Assembly: GCA_019637395.1 (NCBI GenBank)
Contig: JAHBVR010000003.1
Span: 372,001 to 436,000, forward strand
DNA length: 64,000 nucleotides
Source: Vulcanimicrobiota bacterium
GTDB lineage: Bacteria > Vulcanimicrobiota > Xenobia > Xenobiales > JADMJV01
Reading direction: 5' to 3'
The number at the start of each line of letters is the position of its first letter. Positions within the stretch are counted from its first letter, which is position 1. Positions 1 through 9,490 of this stretch are shown here, one piece after another. Made by a program: the position numbers and the translations under genes. The notes beneath the pieces are model-generated. The model ran no database searches. It worked only from the letters and a program-made list of their open reading frames with translations, and was not told the DNA's origin.

Positions 1-1
1 G

Positions 2-988
2 GGGGGGCCGATGGTAATTTTGATGGTGCTGGCCATGCTGCTTCTGCTGGTGGTATTCGGATTTCAACTGAGCGACTCGGCCGGGGCCCTGCACAAACTG
101 GAAGACCGGGTGCGCCAAAGGGAGCAGAACTACCAGGTGGCCCGTTCCGCCGTCGAGTTGGCCATTGATCTCTTGAAAGTCGACGAAATGGACGTTGACT
201 CGGCCCGCGACAGCTGGGCGCTGGGCAGCCAACGCCTGCGCTGGGAAGGACGCGACCTTTATTTGGAAATCCGCGACGAAGAGAGTCGCTTTCCCATCAG
301 CCAACTGCCCGTTCCCGGCAAAGACGAGCCGGATCGAGTGCTTTATGCCCAGGCCCTGGAGCGGCTGCTGAACAAATCCGGCCTGGCCGGAGCCACCGCT
401 CTGGCCAGTCTGCAAGACTGGACCGACCTGGACGACGACGTGCGCAGCAACGGCGCCGAACAAGGAAGCTACCCCCAATTGACGGTCAAAAACGGGCCGC
501 TGGATAGCGTGGATGAATTGGAGCGCCTCAAGGGCTGGGGCCCCCCCCAGGTGCCGCCGCCCGCCCCTCTGGATCCCTCCAGTACCCGGCTGGATGAATT
601 CAAAAGCATGTTCCAGAGCGAAGGTGGCAAAACGGGAGCCGCCAATTGGGGGGACTTCCTCTCCGCCTACGCGCAGGGCAAGATCAACGTGAACACCGCG
701 CCCAAAGAGGTTTTAGGCAGCCTGGATGAGGCAATGAGCGATAGCATTGTCACCGAACTCATCGCATTTCGGTCGCGAAATGTTCTCCGGAACCAGGAGG
801 ACTTGAAGAAAATTCCAGGCATAGACAATGACCTTGCCTTTCGATTGAACAAGGTGATGGGCTATGCCAGCCAGGTGTTTCGCGTGCGGGTCATCGTGAC
901 CAGCCGAGAAATTCCGCTGGAATTGGAAGCCATGTTAGAACGAAAAAGCCAGAGGGAAATTGTGGTCCGCTATTGGAGGGCGCGCTGA
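2..988 (+). CDS. gspK: Type II secretion minor pseudopilin GspK (5' end cut by window)
   Basis: GspK forms the tip of the periplasmic pseudopilus of the type II secretion system. A hydrophobic stretch (MVILMVLAMLLLLVVFGF) opens the readable protein, as expected for a prepilin N-terminus, and the motif KINVNTAPKEVLGSL near residue 220 is typical of the GspK helical domain. The frame is open to the window edge (codons for Gly-Gly-Pro precede the first ATG at 11), so the true start and the prepilin peptidase site probably lie upstream; gspG-J are presumably there too. The 3' end overlaps gspL, which points to translational coupling in one operon. Confidence 0.88.
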   Translation, partial: GGPMVILMVLAMLLLLVVFGFQLSDSAGALHKLEDRVRQREQNYQVARSAVELAIDLLKVDEMDVDSARDSWALGSQRLRWEGRDLYLEIRDEESRFPISQLPVPGKDEPDRVLYAQALERLLNKSGLAGATALASLQDWTDLDDDVRSNGAEQGSYPQLTVKNGPLDSVDELERLKGWGPPQVPPPAPLDPSSTRLDEFKSMFQSEGGKTGAANWGDFLSAYAQGKINVNTAPKEVLGSLDEAMSDSIVTELIAFRSRNVLRNQEDLKKIPGIDNDLAFRLNKVMGYASQVFRVRVIVTSREIPLELEAMLERKSQREIVVRYWRAR

Positions 989-2319
989 GTTTTTACAGCG
1001 TAGGCAAAGATTTCGGGAGCACCGGCACACGCGCGGTATCTCTGGGTCTTATCGGGGGTTCTGTTATTCCCCTGGACAAGGGTGGGCGGCCCGTAGCGGT
1101 CGCCCCCAGCCACTGCTTTACCTATCGCAAAGTGCGTCTACCCCAGGCCGGCGCCAAGGCCTGCCGCCGCATCGTTCAGGAAGAATTGACCTTCGGGCTA
1201 CCGCTCCCCCTGCACCAGTGCGTCTGGGACTATTACCTGCAGCCCGGTCCGGAAGCTTTCGCGGTAGTGGCGCAGCTCAGCAAATGGCAAGAGCTGAGCG
1301 GCCGCTGGGGAGCGATCCAGGGAGCGGATCCGGAGCCGCTTTGCTACCTGCGGGTAGCGCTCCACATGAACATCAGCGACGCCCTGATCGTGGACTTCGG
1401 CGCCTCCCACACCACCTGGGTTTCGATTGCCGGGGGCAAAATCGATTGGGTACGCACCATGATGCGCGGCGGTCAGGCGATGTCGCAACACCTGGCCGAC
1501 CAGGCGCGGGTGAGTCTGGGTGAAGCCGAGGACCTGAAACGCCGGCGCGGGGCCGAACTGCCTGAAGTGAAGGCTTTTCTGGGCGAACTACTGGAAGAGG
1601 CCCTGCTGCCCCGTCCGCTAACCCAGCGGCGCGTGTTGCTCTGCGGTGGGGGCGCCAACATGCCGGGTTTGCGCGCCTTTTTGCATGGCCAGCTGGGTAT
1701 CGAACCCGAGCCATTCCCTATGCCACCGCTGCTCAGCCCTCACGAACACGTCTCCGCCCTGGGGGCGGCCCTGAGCGCCCGCTTTGGCCAGCAACGTCTG
1801 AACCTGCAGTCGAGCACCCCCATGAGCAACGAAAGTAACCTGAATGCCGTGCTGGCGGTCGGCTTTGCCTGCCTGGGTCTGTGGATCGTCGGGCTGGAAA
1901 TTCGTTACCAGGGCCTGACCCGGGAGCAAGCCGGTCTGCGCGGCCAGTTCCGCAAGTCGGCGGCGGCCATGGGCGTGAATCTTCCGGCCAACCTGGATAG
2001 CCCGGCCCAGGCCGAGAAGTGGCTGGCCCAACAGCAGATTTTTCGCCAGAGCGTACGTGCCCACTCGGTGGCCACCGTCACCGACGGCATCGCCCGGGCA
2101 GCCCAGGCATTGCGTGAAATCGGGGATTGCTCGCTCTATAGCATTACCTATGACGAAGGCAAACTGCTGCTCGAAGGCGAGGCGCCCAGCAACCTGAAAG
2201 CCCAGCAATTGCGCCAGAAGTGGAAACAAGTCTTCCCCGATCTACAGCAAAAGAAGTTGCAACCGGGTGTGGGCGGGCGCTTCCGCTTTGAATTCCAGGG
2301 GGGTCTTCCCAAGGTATGA
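973..2319 (+). CDS. gspL: Type II secretion inner-membrane protein GspL (PilM/PilN-like)
   Basis: GspL links the cytoplasmic ATPase GspE to the inner membrane platform. Residues 1 to about 270 look like the actin-like (PilM/GspL) fold: an early GKDFGSTGTRAV phosphate-1-type loop, DFGASHTTWV around residue 140 and LLCGGGANMPGL around residue 225. One membrane helix follows (VLAVGFACLGLWIV, about residue 295), then a periplasmic PilN-like part. The start is uncertain: the TTG at 973 has no good ribosome site, while a CTG at 985 sits 4 bases after GGAGG (976-980 region) and overlaps the gspK stop as CTGA. The gene ends in an ATGA overlap with the next one. Confidence 0.8.
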   Translation: MEGALSFYSVGKDFGSTGTRAVSLGLIGGSVIPLDKGGRPVAVAPSHCFTYRKVRLPQAGAKACRRIVQEELTFGLPLPLHQCVWDYYLQPGPEAFAVVAQLSKWQELSGRWGAIQGADPEPLCYLRVALHMNISDALIVDFGASHTTWVSIAGGKIDWVRTMMRGGQAMSQHLADQARVSLGEAEDLKRRRGAELPEVKAFLGELLEEALLPRPLTQRRVLLCGGGANMPGLRAFLHGQLGIEPEPFPMPPLLSPHEHVSALGAALSARFGQQRLNLQSSTPMSNESNLNAVLAVGFACLGLWIVGLEIRYQGLTREQAGLRGQFRKSAAAMGVNLPANLDSPAQAEKWLAQQQIFRQSVRAHSVATVTDGIARAAQALREIGDCSLYSITYDEGKLLLEGEAPSNLKAQQLRQKWKQVFPDLQQKKLQPGVGGRFRFEFQGGLPKV

Positions 2320-2765
2320 CCGCCCCGCAACGCGCCCTCACCGCCATGCTGGCGGTTTTGCTGCTCTTCGGCCTCTTCCGCCAGAGTTCGCTCAATCAAT
2401 TGCGCCAACGGGTGCGGGAGGAGGAAAGCGGTCAGCGCCGTTTCCTGGCCACGCTGGCCAGCGCCGCCGAGGACAATCAACCGCTGCCTCCTGATCCCAA
2501 GCCGGACCCCCTGCAGTGGCTCTCCATCAATGTCTTCAAGGGCGGGTTGGATCGCCATATCCTCACCAACAGCATCACCCTGGGTGGGGCCGGAGCGGAA
2601 GTCAAGATGCGCAATCTCAAGCCGGAAGAAGTGCGCTTTCTGCTGACCAAAATGACCAAGGTCAACCTGATCTTTCGCCGCCTGGTGCTGTCCGACGTGG
2701 GCAGTCGCTCCGTCTGGGATGTGCATATGATCGTGGAGAACCCGAAAGCGGAGGCGACACCGTGA
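2316..2765 (+). CDS. gspM: Type II secretion GspM-like protein
   Basis: This 149-residue protein has an N-terminal membrane helix (LTAMLAVLLLFGLF), a short heptad-rich segment after it, and a small periplasmic alpha/beta domain containing FLLTKMTKVNLIFRRL. That layout, the size and the position right after gspL match GspM, which dimerises with GspL through ferredoxin-like periplasmic domains. Sequence similarity to the family is weak, as is usual for GspM, so the call leans on context. The start codon overlaps the gspL stop (ATGA) and the stop overlaps the GTG start of the next gene. Confidence 0.7.
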   Translation: MTAPQRALTAMLAVLLLFGLFRQSSLNQLRQRVREEESGQRRFLATLASAAEDNQPLPPDPKPDPLQWLSINVFKGGLDRHILTNSITLGGAGAEVKMRNLKPEEVRFLLTKMTKVNLIFRRLVLSDVGSRSVWDVHMIVENPKAEATP

Positions 2766-3478
2766 TCGGCCGTATTCTCCTCTTCCTGGTCATCTTCATA
2801 GCCACCCTGGTGTGGCGTTTCCCCTACGAGCAAGCCATCGCCGATCGCATTGCCCGCCTGGAAGGGCGCACCGGCGTGCAGGTCGACTACACGCCCGAGT
2901 CGGCCTCGGTCACCGGCGTGGAGTGGAAAGACGTGCGCGTGACCACCCGTAGCGGGGTTAAAGTGCAGTTCGACCAGGCCAAACTGCGCCCCACCTTCAG
3001 CGGCATGTCGGCCTACGCCACCCAGGGCAAAGGTCAGGGCCGCATGCTGGTCGGTCCCACCGGGGACCTCAACCTGCGCATGGATCAACTGAACATCGAC
3101 TCTGGCTCCAAAGTGTTCGGGGAAATGAACGTGACGGGCAACATCACTCACAGCTTCGCCAAACGCAGCGGCGAGGGCAACCTGCGCCTGGTGCTGACTC
3201 ATCATCAGATCCCGCTGCCCATCGAAATCGAGACCTTTGAAAGCGGCAACCGGCTCTTCTGGCAGGACCGCGGCCAGGGCTACGAACTGCGCATCGAGGT
3301 CAAAGTGCTGGGAGGCGCAGAGTTTTCCGCTGACGGTAATATCTTGTTAGAACCGCAGCCCGGCCAACCCCACAAGCTTAGCGGCAATCTCAACATCCAG
3401 ACCAAACTTGGGAAAAGGCGTCTGATGCCCACGGGCACCTGGAAAGATCCGCATTGGACGATGGTATCTGATTCATGA
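2762..3478 (+). CDS. gspN: Type II secretion GspN-like protein
   Basis: The 238-residue product starts with GTG (overlapping the gspM stop as GTGA) and has one N-terminal signal anchor (ILLFLVIFIATLVWRF) followed by a beta-rich periplasmic region with repeated short strands (LNLRMDQLNI, EMNVTGNI, GNLRLVL, SGNLNIQTKL). This resembles the AsmA-like bridge fold of the T2SS N family. It lies directly upstream of gspD, an order also known from Xanthomonas xps loci (N then D). GspN is optional in many systems; its role in guiding the secretin is not settled. Confidence 0.65.
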   Translation: MIGRILLFLVIFIATLVWRFPYEQAIADRIARLEGRTGVQVDYTPESASVTGVEWKDVRVTTRSGVKVQFDQAKLRPTFSGMSAYATQGKGQGRMLVGPTGDLNLRMDQLNIDSGSKVFGEMNVTGNITHSFAKRSGEGNLRLVLTHHQIPLPIEIETFESGNRLFWQDRGQGYELRIEVKVLGGAEFSADGNILLEPQPGQPHKLSGNLNIQTKLGKRRLMPTGTWKDPHWTMVSDS

Positions 3479-5889
3479 AAAAGCTTCTTCTTGGGATTCT
3501 TCTCTTATGCGCGCCAGTTTGGGCTCAACCGCCCACTCCCTCCGGCCCCTTAATGAAGACGCCGGCCCGCGGTCCCATGCGCATGAACTATGAAAACCTG
3601 GACATCAAGGTGCTGGCCAAACTGGTTTCGGAATTGAGTGGGCGCAACATCGTGCTGGATGATCGCGTGCAGGGCAAGGTCACCTTGCTTTCCAGCCGTG
3701 AGATGAGCGGCGCGGAGATTTACGACCTCTTCGTGCTGGCCCTGGAGCGTTACGGCTATACGGTCAAATCCAAAGGCGGCTACGACGTGGTTCTGCCCAT
3801 GGCCGACGCGCGCAAGCAAGCGCCTTACGTGGTCAGGCCGGGCAACGGCCCGCAGCCGGTGCTGGGCTTGATTCTGCTCAAGAACGCCGACGTCACCCAG
3901 CTGCTCACGGCCCTCAAGCCGCTGGCCAGCGATCAGAATCTGATCCAGGCCTACCCGAATGCCAAGGCCATCGTGCTTATCGACAAACCGGCCATCATTC
4001 GCCATATCGGGGCCCTGGCTCGCCAAATGGACAAAGCCACCCCCAGCAGTCGCGTGCAGGTGCTGCGTCTGACCTATGCCGAGTCGGACAAACTGGCTCC
4101 GGTGCTGCAGCAAGTCATGTCCAAGAGCCTGCAGGTCCCGGGAGATGCCCCTCCGCCCAAAGTCGGCTCCTTTGCTCCCGCCAACTCGCTGGTCATCCAG
4201 GGCAGCGAAGAGCAAATCGCCACCGCGCTACGGCTGGCCAAACGCCTCGACCAGCCCCGCTCCGCTCCCGACCAGATCGAAAAACCCCAATTCTACGTAA
4301 AATTCCTCCAATACGCCAAAGCCGAAGACACCGCCAAGGTGCTGGTCAACCTGCTCAGCGACAGCCAGGAGGCCCAGCGCAAGCAGCAACAGTTGGACGC
4401 CAACAATCAGAACGCCGCCAATCAGCAGAACGCGGTGGTCAACCTGATTCAGTCCCAGCAAGCCTATCCGAAACTGGCCGACAGTTTCGTCAACCCGCCC
4501 GATCAGACCGGAGCCGACCAGGCCAATCAACAGATTGCCTTTGTCTCCTCCAAAGTCTCCTTCGACGCCGAAACCAACTCACTGGTCTTCTTTATGTCTC
4601 CCTCGGAGTACGCCAAAATCGAGGACCTGATCGCCGAGATCGACGTGCCCCGTAAACAGGTGCTGGTCCTGGGTATGGTGGCCGAAGTTTCACTCAGCAA
4701 AGTGATGGCTCAAGGAGCCAAGCTACAGGTGGCCAGCAGCAGCGGCCTGCTCTCCTCCTTCCGCGGCGGTCTCACCGAAGAAGGCCTGCTTTCGGCGCTG
4801 GCCTCGGGCTCCTTCACGGTGGGCACCCTGGGCAGCGGCGCCACCCGCACCATCAACGTGGGCGGCCGCGACGTCAAAGTGCCGACCTTCTTCGCCCTCA
4901 TCAACACCATCACCAACACCACCGACTTTAACCTGATCTCCTCGCCGCGCATCCTGACCTCGGATCACAAAGAAGGCATCGTGGAAGTGGGCGACGTGGT
5001 GCCCTTCGCCACCGGGGCCCGTTTCGACAATTTCGGCCAACCCCTGATTACCTACGATTACAAAAAAGTCGGTATCAAGCTGACTTTTACGCCCCATGTC
5101 AGTCAATCCGACACGCTGCGCATCGAACTCGATCAGGAAGTCCAGGAAGTCACCGACTATCTGCGCCAGAGCCTGGGCGCCACCGGCTACGTCATCCCCT
5201 TGATCTCCAACCGCAGCGTAAAAACGCAACTGCAGCTGAAAGAAGGCGAGACGCTGCTGATCGGCGGCTTGATCTCCAAGCGCACTCTGGACGTGGTCAC
5301 CAAAGTGCCCATCCTGGGCGACATCCCCTTCATCGAGAATCTTTTCAAAGAGACCAACAAAGAACAGCGCAAAACCACTCTCTTTATCGCCCTGACACCC
5401 TATATCATTCAGCATCCGGACGAAGTCGCGCGCCTCGACCGCTCCTACGAAAAGTATCTCAAGGATGAAGGCAAGCCCTCCGATTCCCAGCATGAGCCCC
5501 GCCCGCCGGCGGAACGTCACGCTGTGCCCGAGCCTTATGGGCCCAGTCGCAGCATAGCGCCGCCCGAAGGCTCGTTGGTGCTGGAAAATCTGGTGGTGAG
5601 CCCGCCGGACAGCAGCGACAATCTGCGTCAGGCCCGTATCCACATTCGCAACCGCAACCCCTTTGAGGTAGAAGTGATCCTGCACCAGCAGGTGCGCGCT
5701 CCCGGGGGCGTGGCCGTCGACACCCGCACCGAGCCGCAGCGCCTGCAGCCCAATGAGGAGCGCGAGATCATTTTGCCGCCCTACCGTTTTCCCAGCAAGT
5801 CGGGCGACTATTATTTCGATGTGTCCGCCTGGATCGGCGACCAGCAAGTCAGCCGCCTGCCCCTGCCGCGTAAGGTGGAGTTGAAATGA
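3475..5889 (+). CDS. gspD: Type II secretion secretin GspD with C-terminal extension
   Basis: GspD forms the outer-membrane channel. A clear signal peptide (MKKLLLGILLLCAPVWAQ) is followed by an N0 domain (about 35-110), N1-N3 ring domains (about 125-400, with a Gln/Asn-rich insertion near 305-325) and the secretin pore domain (about 400-650; VPILGDIPFIENLFK is the characteristic C-terminal secretin motif). Residues from about 660 to 804 form an extra beta-rich domain after a Pro-rich linker, beyond the usual secretin end; it could be a fibronectin-like or pilotin-binding module. It overlaps gspN and gspE by 4 bases at either end. Confidence 0.92.
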   Translation: MKKLLLGILLLCAPVWAQPPTPSGPLMKTPARGPMRMNYENLDIKVLAKLVSELSGRNIVLDDRVQGKVTLLSSREMSGAEIYDLFVLALERYGYTVKSKGGYDVVLPMADARKQAPYVVRPGNGPQPVLGLILLKNADVTQLLTALKPLASDQNLIQAYPNAKAIVLIDKPAIIRHIGALARQMDKATPSSRVQVLRLTYAESDKLAPVLQQVMSKSLQVPGDAPPPKVGSFAPANSLVIQGSEEQIATALRLAKRLDQPRSAPDQIEKPQFYVKFLQYAKAEDTAKVLVNLLSDSQEAQRKQQQLDANNQNAANQQNAVVNLIQSQQAYPKLADSFVNPPDQTGADQANQQIAFVSSKVSFDAETNSLVFFMSPSEYAKIEDLIAEIDVPRKQVLVLGMVAEVSLSKVMAQGAKLQVASSSGLLSSFRGGLTEEGLLSALASGSFTVGTLGSGATRTINVGGRDVKVPTFFALINTITNTTDFNLISSPRILTSDHKEGIVEVGDVVPFATGARFDNFGQPLITYDYKKVGIKLTFTPHVSQSDTLRIELDQEVQEVTDYLRQSLGATGYVIPLISNRSVKTQLQLKEGETLLIGGLISKRTLDVVTKVPILGDIPFIENLFKETNKEQRKTTLFIALTPYIIQHPDEVARLDRSYEKYLKDEGKPSDSQHEPRPPAERHAVPEPYGPSRSIAPPEGSLVLENLVVSPPDSSDNLRQARIHIRNRNPFEVEVILHQQVRAPGGVAVDTRTEPQRLQPNEEREIILPPYRFPSKSGDYYFDVSAWIGDQQVSRLPLPRKVELK

Positions 5890-7325
5890 TTCCCGTCGAG
5901 TTCTGGCAGCGCCATCGCATGCTGCCCATGGAAGACACGCCCACGCGCCTGGAGGTGGGCATCTTACCCGAGACGCCGCGAGAATTACTGGAAGACATCC
6001 GCCTGCAAGCGGGCAAAGACGTTAAGCCCATTCTGCTCACCAAAGAGCAACTGGAAGACGGCCTGCGCCGCCTGGTTCTCAAGGAGTCGCTGGACACCCG
6101 GGGTGGGCACATCGAGGAATCCGACTCCGAGTCGGCCGTGTTGGACCTGCTCCACGACGTAGGCGGCGCGCCCACCGTGCGCCTGGTCAACCAGCTCTTT
6201 CTGGAAGCGATGGAGCTGGGCGCCTCCGATATTCACATCGAGCCCTTCGAAAACGAGACGGCCGTGCGCTTGCGCGTGGACGGCGTGCTCCACGAGAAGC
6301 GGCGCGTGGCCCAAAAGCAACACGCCGAAATCAGCGCCCGCCTCAAGGTGCTCAGTCGCCTGGATCTGGCCGAGAATCGCCGCCCTCAGGACGGCCGTTT
6401 GCAGGTGCGTAGCGGCTCGCGTGTGATCGACGTGCGTCTTTCGATCGTGCCCACCCTCTATGGCGAGCGCCTGGTCATGCGTCTCCTGGAGAAGAACGCC
6501 AAGGCCCTTTCGCTGGAACAACTGGGCACACTGGACAACATCCAGAGAAGCCTGATGGCGGCCCTGGAACACACCTACGGCATGATCTTGATCACCGGCC
6601 CCACCGGCTCGGGTAAAACCACCACGCTCTACTCGCTGCTGGACAAGGTGAAATCACCCCAAACCAATGTGCTCACGGTGGAAGACCCTGTCGAGTATCG
6701 TATGCACGGCGTGGGTCAGATCCAGGTCAACGAGCGCATCGGGCTCAGCTTTGCCTCAGGTCTGCGCTCGATCCTCCGTCAGGACCCGGACGTGGTAATG
6801 ATCGGTGAAATTCGCGACGCGGAAACGGCCAATATCGCCGTCAACGCCGCCCTCACCGGCCACCTGGTGCTCTCCACCCTGCACACCAACGACGCGCCTT
6901 CGGCCGCCACCCGCCTGCTCGATCTCAAGGTGCCGGCTTTTCTGCTTTCCTCGTGCCTGCTGGGTGTGCTGGCCCAACGATTGGTGCGCCGCCTCTGTCC
7001 GCAATGCGCCAAAGCCTACACTCCGGCCGACAACGAGTGGCCCAAAATCGGCCTGGAGCGGGCCCCGGCCCAGTTCGACTGCCGTCTGCCCCAGGGCTGC
7101 AAAGCCTGCTTCGACACCGGCTTCCGCGGCCGTTTCGGCATCCACGAATGGCTGCCCGTGACCATGGACATCAGCCGCCTGATCGCCCAGGAAGCCGACG
7201 CCCGTAAACTGCGCGAGCAGGCCCGTCTGGTGGGCATGAACTCGTTGTTGGAGGACGCCGCCCGCAAGGTTTGCCTGGGCTGGACCAGTCTGGATGAGGC
7301 AGCCCGAGCTGCCCGCTCGATGTAA
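5886..7325 (+). CDS. gspE: Type II secretion ATPase GspE
   Basis: Hexameric cytoplasmic ATPase that powers pseudopilus assembly. After a shortened N1 domain, the core shows the SDIHIEP motif (about residue 114), Walker A GPTGSGKTTT (about 238-246), the Asp box DPVEY, Walker B LRQDPDVVMIGEIRD and the His box LVLSTLHTNDA. A C-terminal tetra-cysteine zinc element is present (CPQC and CKAC pairs), as in GspE and PilB. At 479 residues it is slightly short at the N-terminus. It sits between gspD and gspF with stop/start overlaps on both sides, so it is dedicated to this system. Confidence 0.93.
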   Translation: MIPVEFWQRHRMLPMEDTPTRLEVGILPETPRELLEDIRLQAGKDVKPILLTKEQLEDGLRRLVLKESLDTRGGHIEESDSESAVLDLLHDVGGAPTVRLVNQLFLEAMELGASDIHIEPFENETAVRLRVDGVLHEKRRVAQKQHAEISARLKVLSRLDLAENRRPQDGRLQVRSGSRVIDVRLSIVPTLYGERLVMRLLEKNAKALSLEQLGTLDNIQRSLMAALEHTYGMILITGPTGSGKTTTLYSLLDKVKSPQTNVLTVEDPVEYRMHGVGQIQVNERIGLSFASGLRSILRQDPDVVMIGEIRDAETANIAVNAALTGHLVLSTLHTNDAPSAATRLLDLKVPAFLLSSCLLGVLAQRLVRRLCPQCAKAYTPADNEWPKIGLERAPAQFDCRLPQGCKACFDTGFRGRFGIHEWLPVTMDISRLIAQEADARKLREQARLVGMNSLLEDAARKVCLGWTSLDEAARAARSM

Positions 7326-8500
7326 TGCCGCTCTACGAGTATCGCGCCCACGACGCCGCCGGCAAGGAACAGAAAGGTTTCGAGGATGCCCCCTCTTCCT
7401 CGGCCGCCTATCAACAGCTCAAGGCGCGTGGGCTCTTTCCCAGTCATTTACAAGAAAACTCCGGCCAGGGCTCGCGCGGTATCGGCGACGAGGGCCTGGC
7501 CCATCTGGTGACTCAGTTAGCCTCCCTGCTCAAATCGGGGATTCCCGTCGACGAAGCGCTGGAGTCACTTTCCCTCAGCGAAGGTAATCCCAATGTGCGC
7601 TCAGGCCTGCAGCGCGTGCGCGTGCGCTTGCGCGAAGGCCAGACGCTGGCCGGAGCGCTGGCTCAAGAGAACCTCTTCCCACGTATCTTGCTGCGCATGG
7701 TGGAGGCCGGTGAGGAATCCGGCAAGCTCCCCATGATTTTGCAGAAATTCGCCGACTATTTGCAGCGGGATCTGGCCAATCGCCAGGCTCTGGCCGGAGC
7801 GCTCACCTATCCCATCATCCTGGTCTCCATATCGATCCTGTTGCTGGGCGGACTGCTCTACTTCCTGACCCCGGTGCTGCGCGAAATGTATGGTTCGCTG
7901 GGCATCGACCCACCCATGTTTACCAAGGTCATGCTCTGGGTGGGCGGTTGGATGGTGGACTACGGCGCCTATGTGTTGCCCGCCGTGATTCTGCTGGCTC
8001 TGGGCATTTTTCGCTGGATTCCGGCCGGATTGCGCCAGAGCATCACCCTGCGTCTGCCCCTGTGGGGCCAAATGCTGCTGGCCGCCTTGTTGGAGCGCTG
8101 GTGCTCCACCCTGGCCATGTTGCACGGCGCCGGTGTGCCCCTGGTGCGGGCCCTGCAGCTCAGCCGCGAGGTGATGCAGAGCCCGACTCTGGACCAGGGA
8201 CTGCAGCAGGTCGAGCGCGCTGTGGAGCGCGGCGACGGTATTTCCAACTCGGTTTCCCGTCTGCCCTGGATGCCACCGCTGCTGCAGCAATTTCTGCGCA
8301 CGGGGGAACGCACCGGTGACCTGGAGGCCATGCTGGAGTCCGCTTCGCACTACTACGAGCGCGAACTGGAGCGACGCCGCTCGCTGGTGCTCCGCTTTCT
8401 GGAACCGGCTTTGATCACGGCCATGGGCGTGGTGGTAGGATTCCTCGTACTGGCGGTGCTGCTACCCCTTTCGGATGTCTCCTCCCGCCTGAATATCTGA
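7325..8500 (+). CDS. gspF: Type II secretion inner-membrane platform protein GspF
   Basis: Polytopic platform protein of the T2SS inner membrane complex. It has two tandem GspF domains (about residues 60-180 and 260-380), each carrying the family pattern (LASLLKSGIPVDEALE and LAMLHGAGVPLVRAL), and three hydrophobic segments, ending with AMGVVVGFLVLAVLLPL. The length of 391 matches GspF/PilC proteins. The start overlaps the last base of the gspE stop. It ends the operon; no clear terminator follows in the 66 bases before the PilZ gene. Confidence 0.92.
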   Translation: MPLYEYRAHDAAGKEQKGFEDAPSSSAAYQQLKARGLFPSHLQENSGQGSRGIGDEGLAHLVTQLASLLKSGIPVDEALESLSLSEGNPNVRSGLQRVRVRLREGQTLAGALAQENLFPRILLRMVEAGEESGKLPMILQKFADYLQRDLANRQALAGALTYPIILVSISILLLGGLLYFLTPVLREMYGSLGIDPPMFTKVMLWVGGWMVDYGAYVLPAVILLALGIFRWIPAGLRQSITLRLPLWGQMLLAALLERWCSTLAMLHGAGVPLVRALQLSREVMQSPTLDQGLQQVERAVERGDGISNSVSRLPWMPPLLQQFLRTGERTGDLEAMLESASHYYERELERRRSLVLRFLEPALITAMGVVVGFLVLAVLLPLSDVSSRLNI

Positions 8501-8566
8501 AATTACCAGGCACAATCCCTCAGATCGCCTATAGTCAAACGTCTTCCCTCAGGTTAAAAGAGTAGA

Positions 8567-8929
8567 ATGAACTTTCGATCGCGCTTCCTCAACTGGCTGC
8601 GTGCCTGGCAAGGCCCCACTCTAAGCGAAATGGAGCGGCGCCAGCCGGGGCCCCGCCAACCGCTCACCATCGCCGTGCACTGCCGGCACAACGGCAAGGA
8701 GTTTCAGGCCCGCGTGCTCGACTTTTCTCCGCAGGGTCTGAAGCTCGAGTGTTCCCGCCGCCTCCAGGTCGAAGACACGCTCGAAATCGACTCGCTCGAT
8801 CACCGCCAGCACGTATCAGGCCGAATTGCCTGGGTCCAAGGTGCACAGGTAGGAGTTCAGTTCAATCCCTCCGACGAGAATATCATCGGGGATTGGCTCA
8901 CACTGGCGGCCATCTCTCAGTCCGCTTAA
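8567..8929 (+). CDS. PilZ-domain protein
   Basis: A 120-residue protein with a PilZ-type beta-barrel over roughly residues 20-115. The D-x-S-x-x-G element is intact (DFSPQG, about residue 49) and is preceded by an Arg-rich segment (MERRQPGPRQ) in the place of the RxxxR loop, so cyclic-di-GMP binding is plausible. It follows the secretion operon in the same direction and may tune it; several GGDEF proteins elsewhere in the window could supply the ligand. No membrane segment or signal peptide is present. Confidence 0.75.
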   Translation: MNFRSRFLNWLRAWQGPTLSEMERRQPGPRQPLTIAVHCRHNGKEFQARVLDFSPQGLKLECSRRLQVEDTLEIDSLDHRQHVSGRIAWVQGAQVGVQFNPSDENIIGDWLTLAAISQSA

Positions 8930-8962
8930 AGGATTGGGCTAACCGACTTTTAAGTTACGCCT

Positions 8963-9490
8963 ATGCGCAGGCTCCTTGGCGTGCTGCTCCTGACCACACT
9001 GGTGGGCGGCGAACCGCCGCCCACGCAGTTGATGTATCTTTCCGCTGATGAGGAACTCAAGCTGGCCGTGGCCATCAAGCGCGAGTACTATCCCTGGCCC
9101 GCCATGAAGGTGGGCATCGGACAATTCCGCGGACGCGCCTTCGGTCAAATTCGCTTCTTTGTAGCCCCCGGGGCCGGTCGCGCCCAGGTGTTGCGCCAAT
9201 GCCGTCAGGCCGCCCTGCTGGCCTTCCGTCTGTTTCCCCAAATGGTGCACCTGGATATGGATTGCAGTCCTCGCGATGACTCGCCGGAAGCCAAGGCGGT
9301 CCCTTGGTTCGCGGCCAGCCTGGAGCGAGAAAAAGCCTTGAGGACTCCCCTGGATCTGCCCCCGCAACGTTGGTTCGAAGTGCAGGGGCCCTTGACGTTG
9401 CGCGACGACTTGCACAAGGAGGGCAATCCGCCCGACAGCCTTTCCCAGCAACTGCTGATAAATTGGAACAGACCGCTTAAAAAGAATTAG
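8963..9490 (+). CDS. Exported protein of unknown function
   Basis: A 175-residue protein with a short signal peptide (MRRLLGVLLLTTLVGGEPP). The mature part is mixed alpha/beta and contains one Cys pair region (RQCRQAALL and LDMDCSP), which could form a disulfide in the periplasm. I do not recognise the family. The C-terminus overlaps the convergent FmdB-like gene by 14 bases. The weak hydrophobic core of the signal and the nearby secretion operon make an envelope role likely but undefined. Confidence 0.55.
   Translation: MRRLLGVLLLTTLVGGEPPPTQLMYLSADEELKLAVAIKREYYPWPAMKVGIGQFRGRAFGQIRFFVAPGAGRAQVLRQCRQAALLAFRLFPQMVHLDMDCSPRDDSPEAKAVPWFAASLEREKALRTPLDLPPQRWFEVQGPLTLRDDLHKEGNPPDSLSQQLLINWNRPLKKN

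Noticed and set aside
4723-5847. 374-codon minus-strand frame inside gspD
   Set aside because: Antisense to the conserved secretin domain; rich in Gly, Asp, Val and His as expected from a reversed GC-rich gene.
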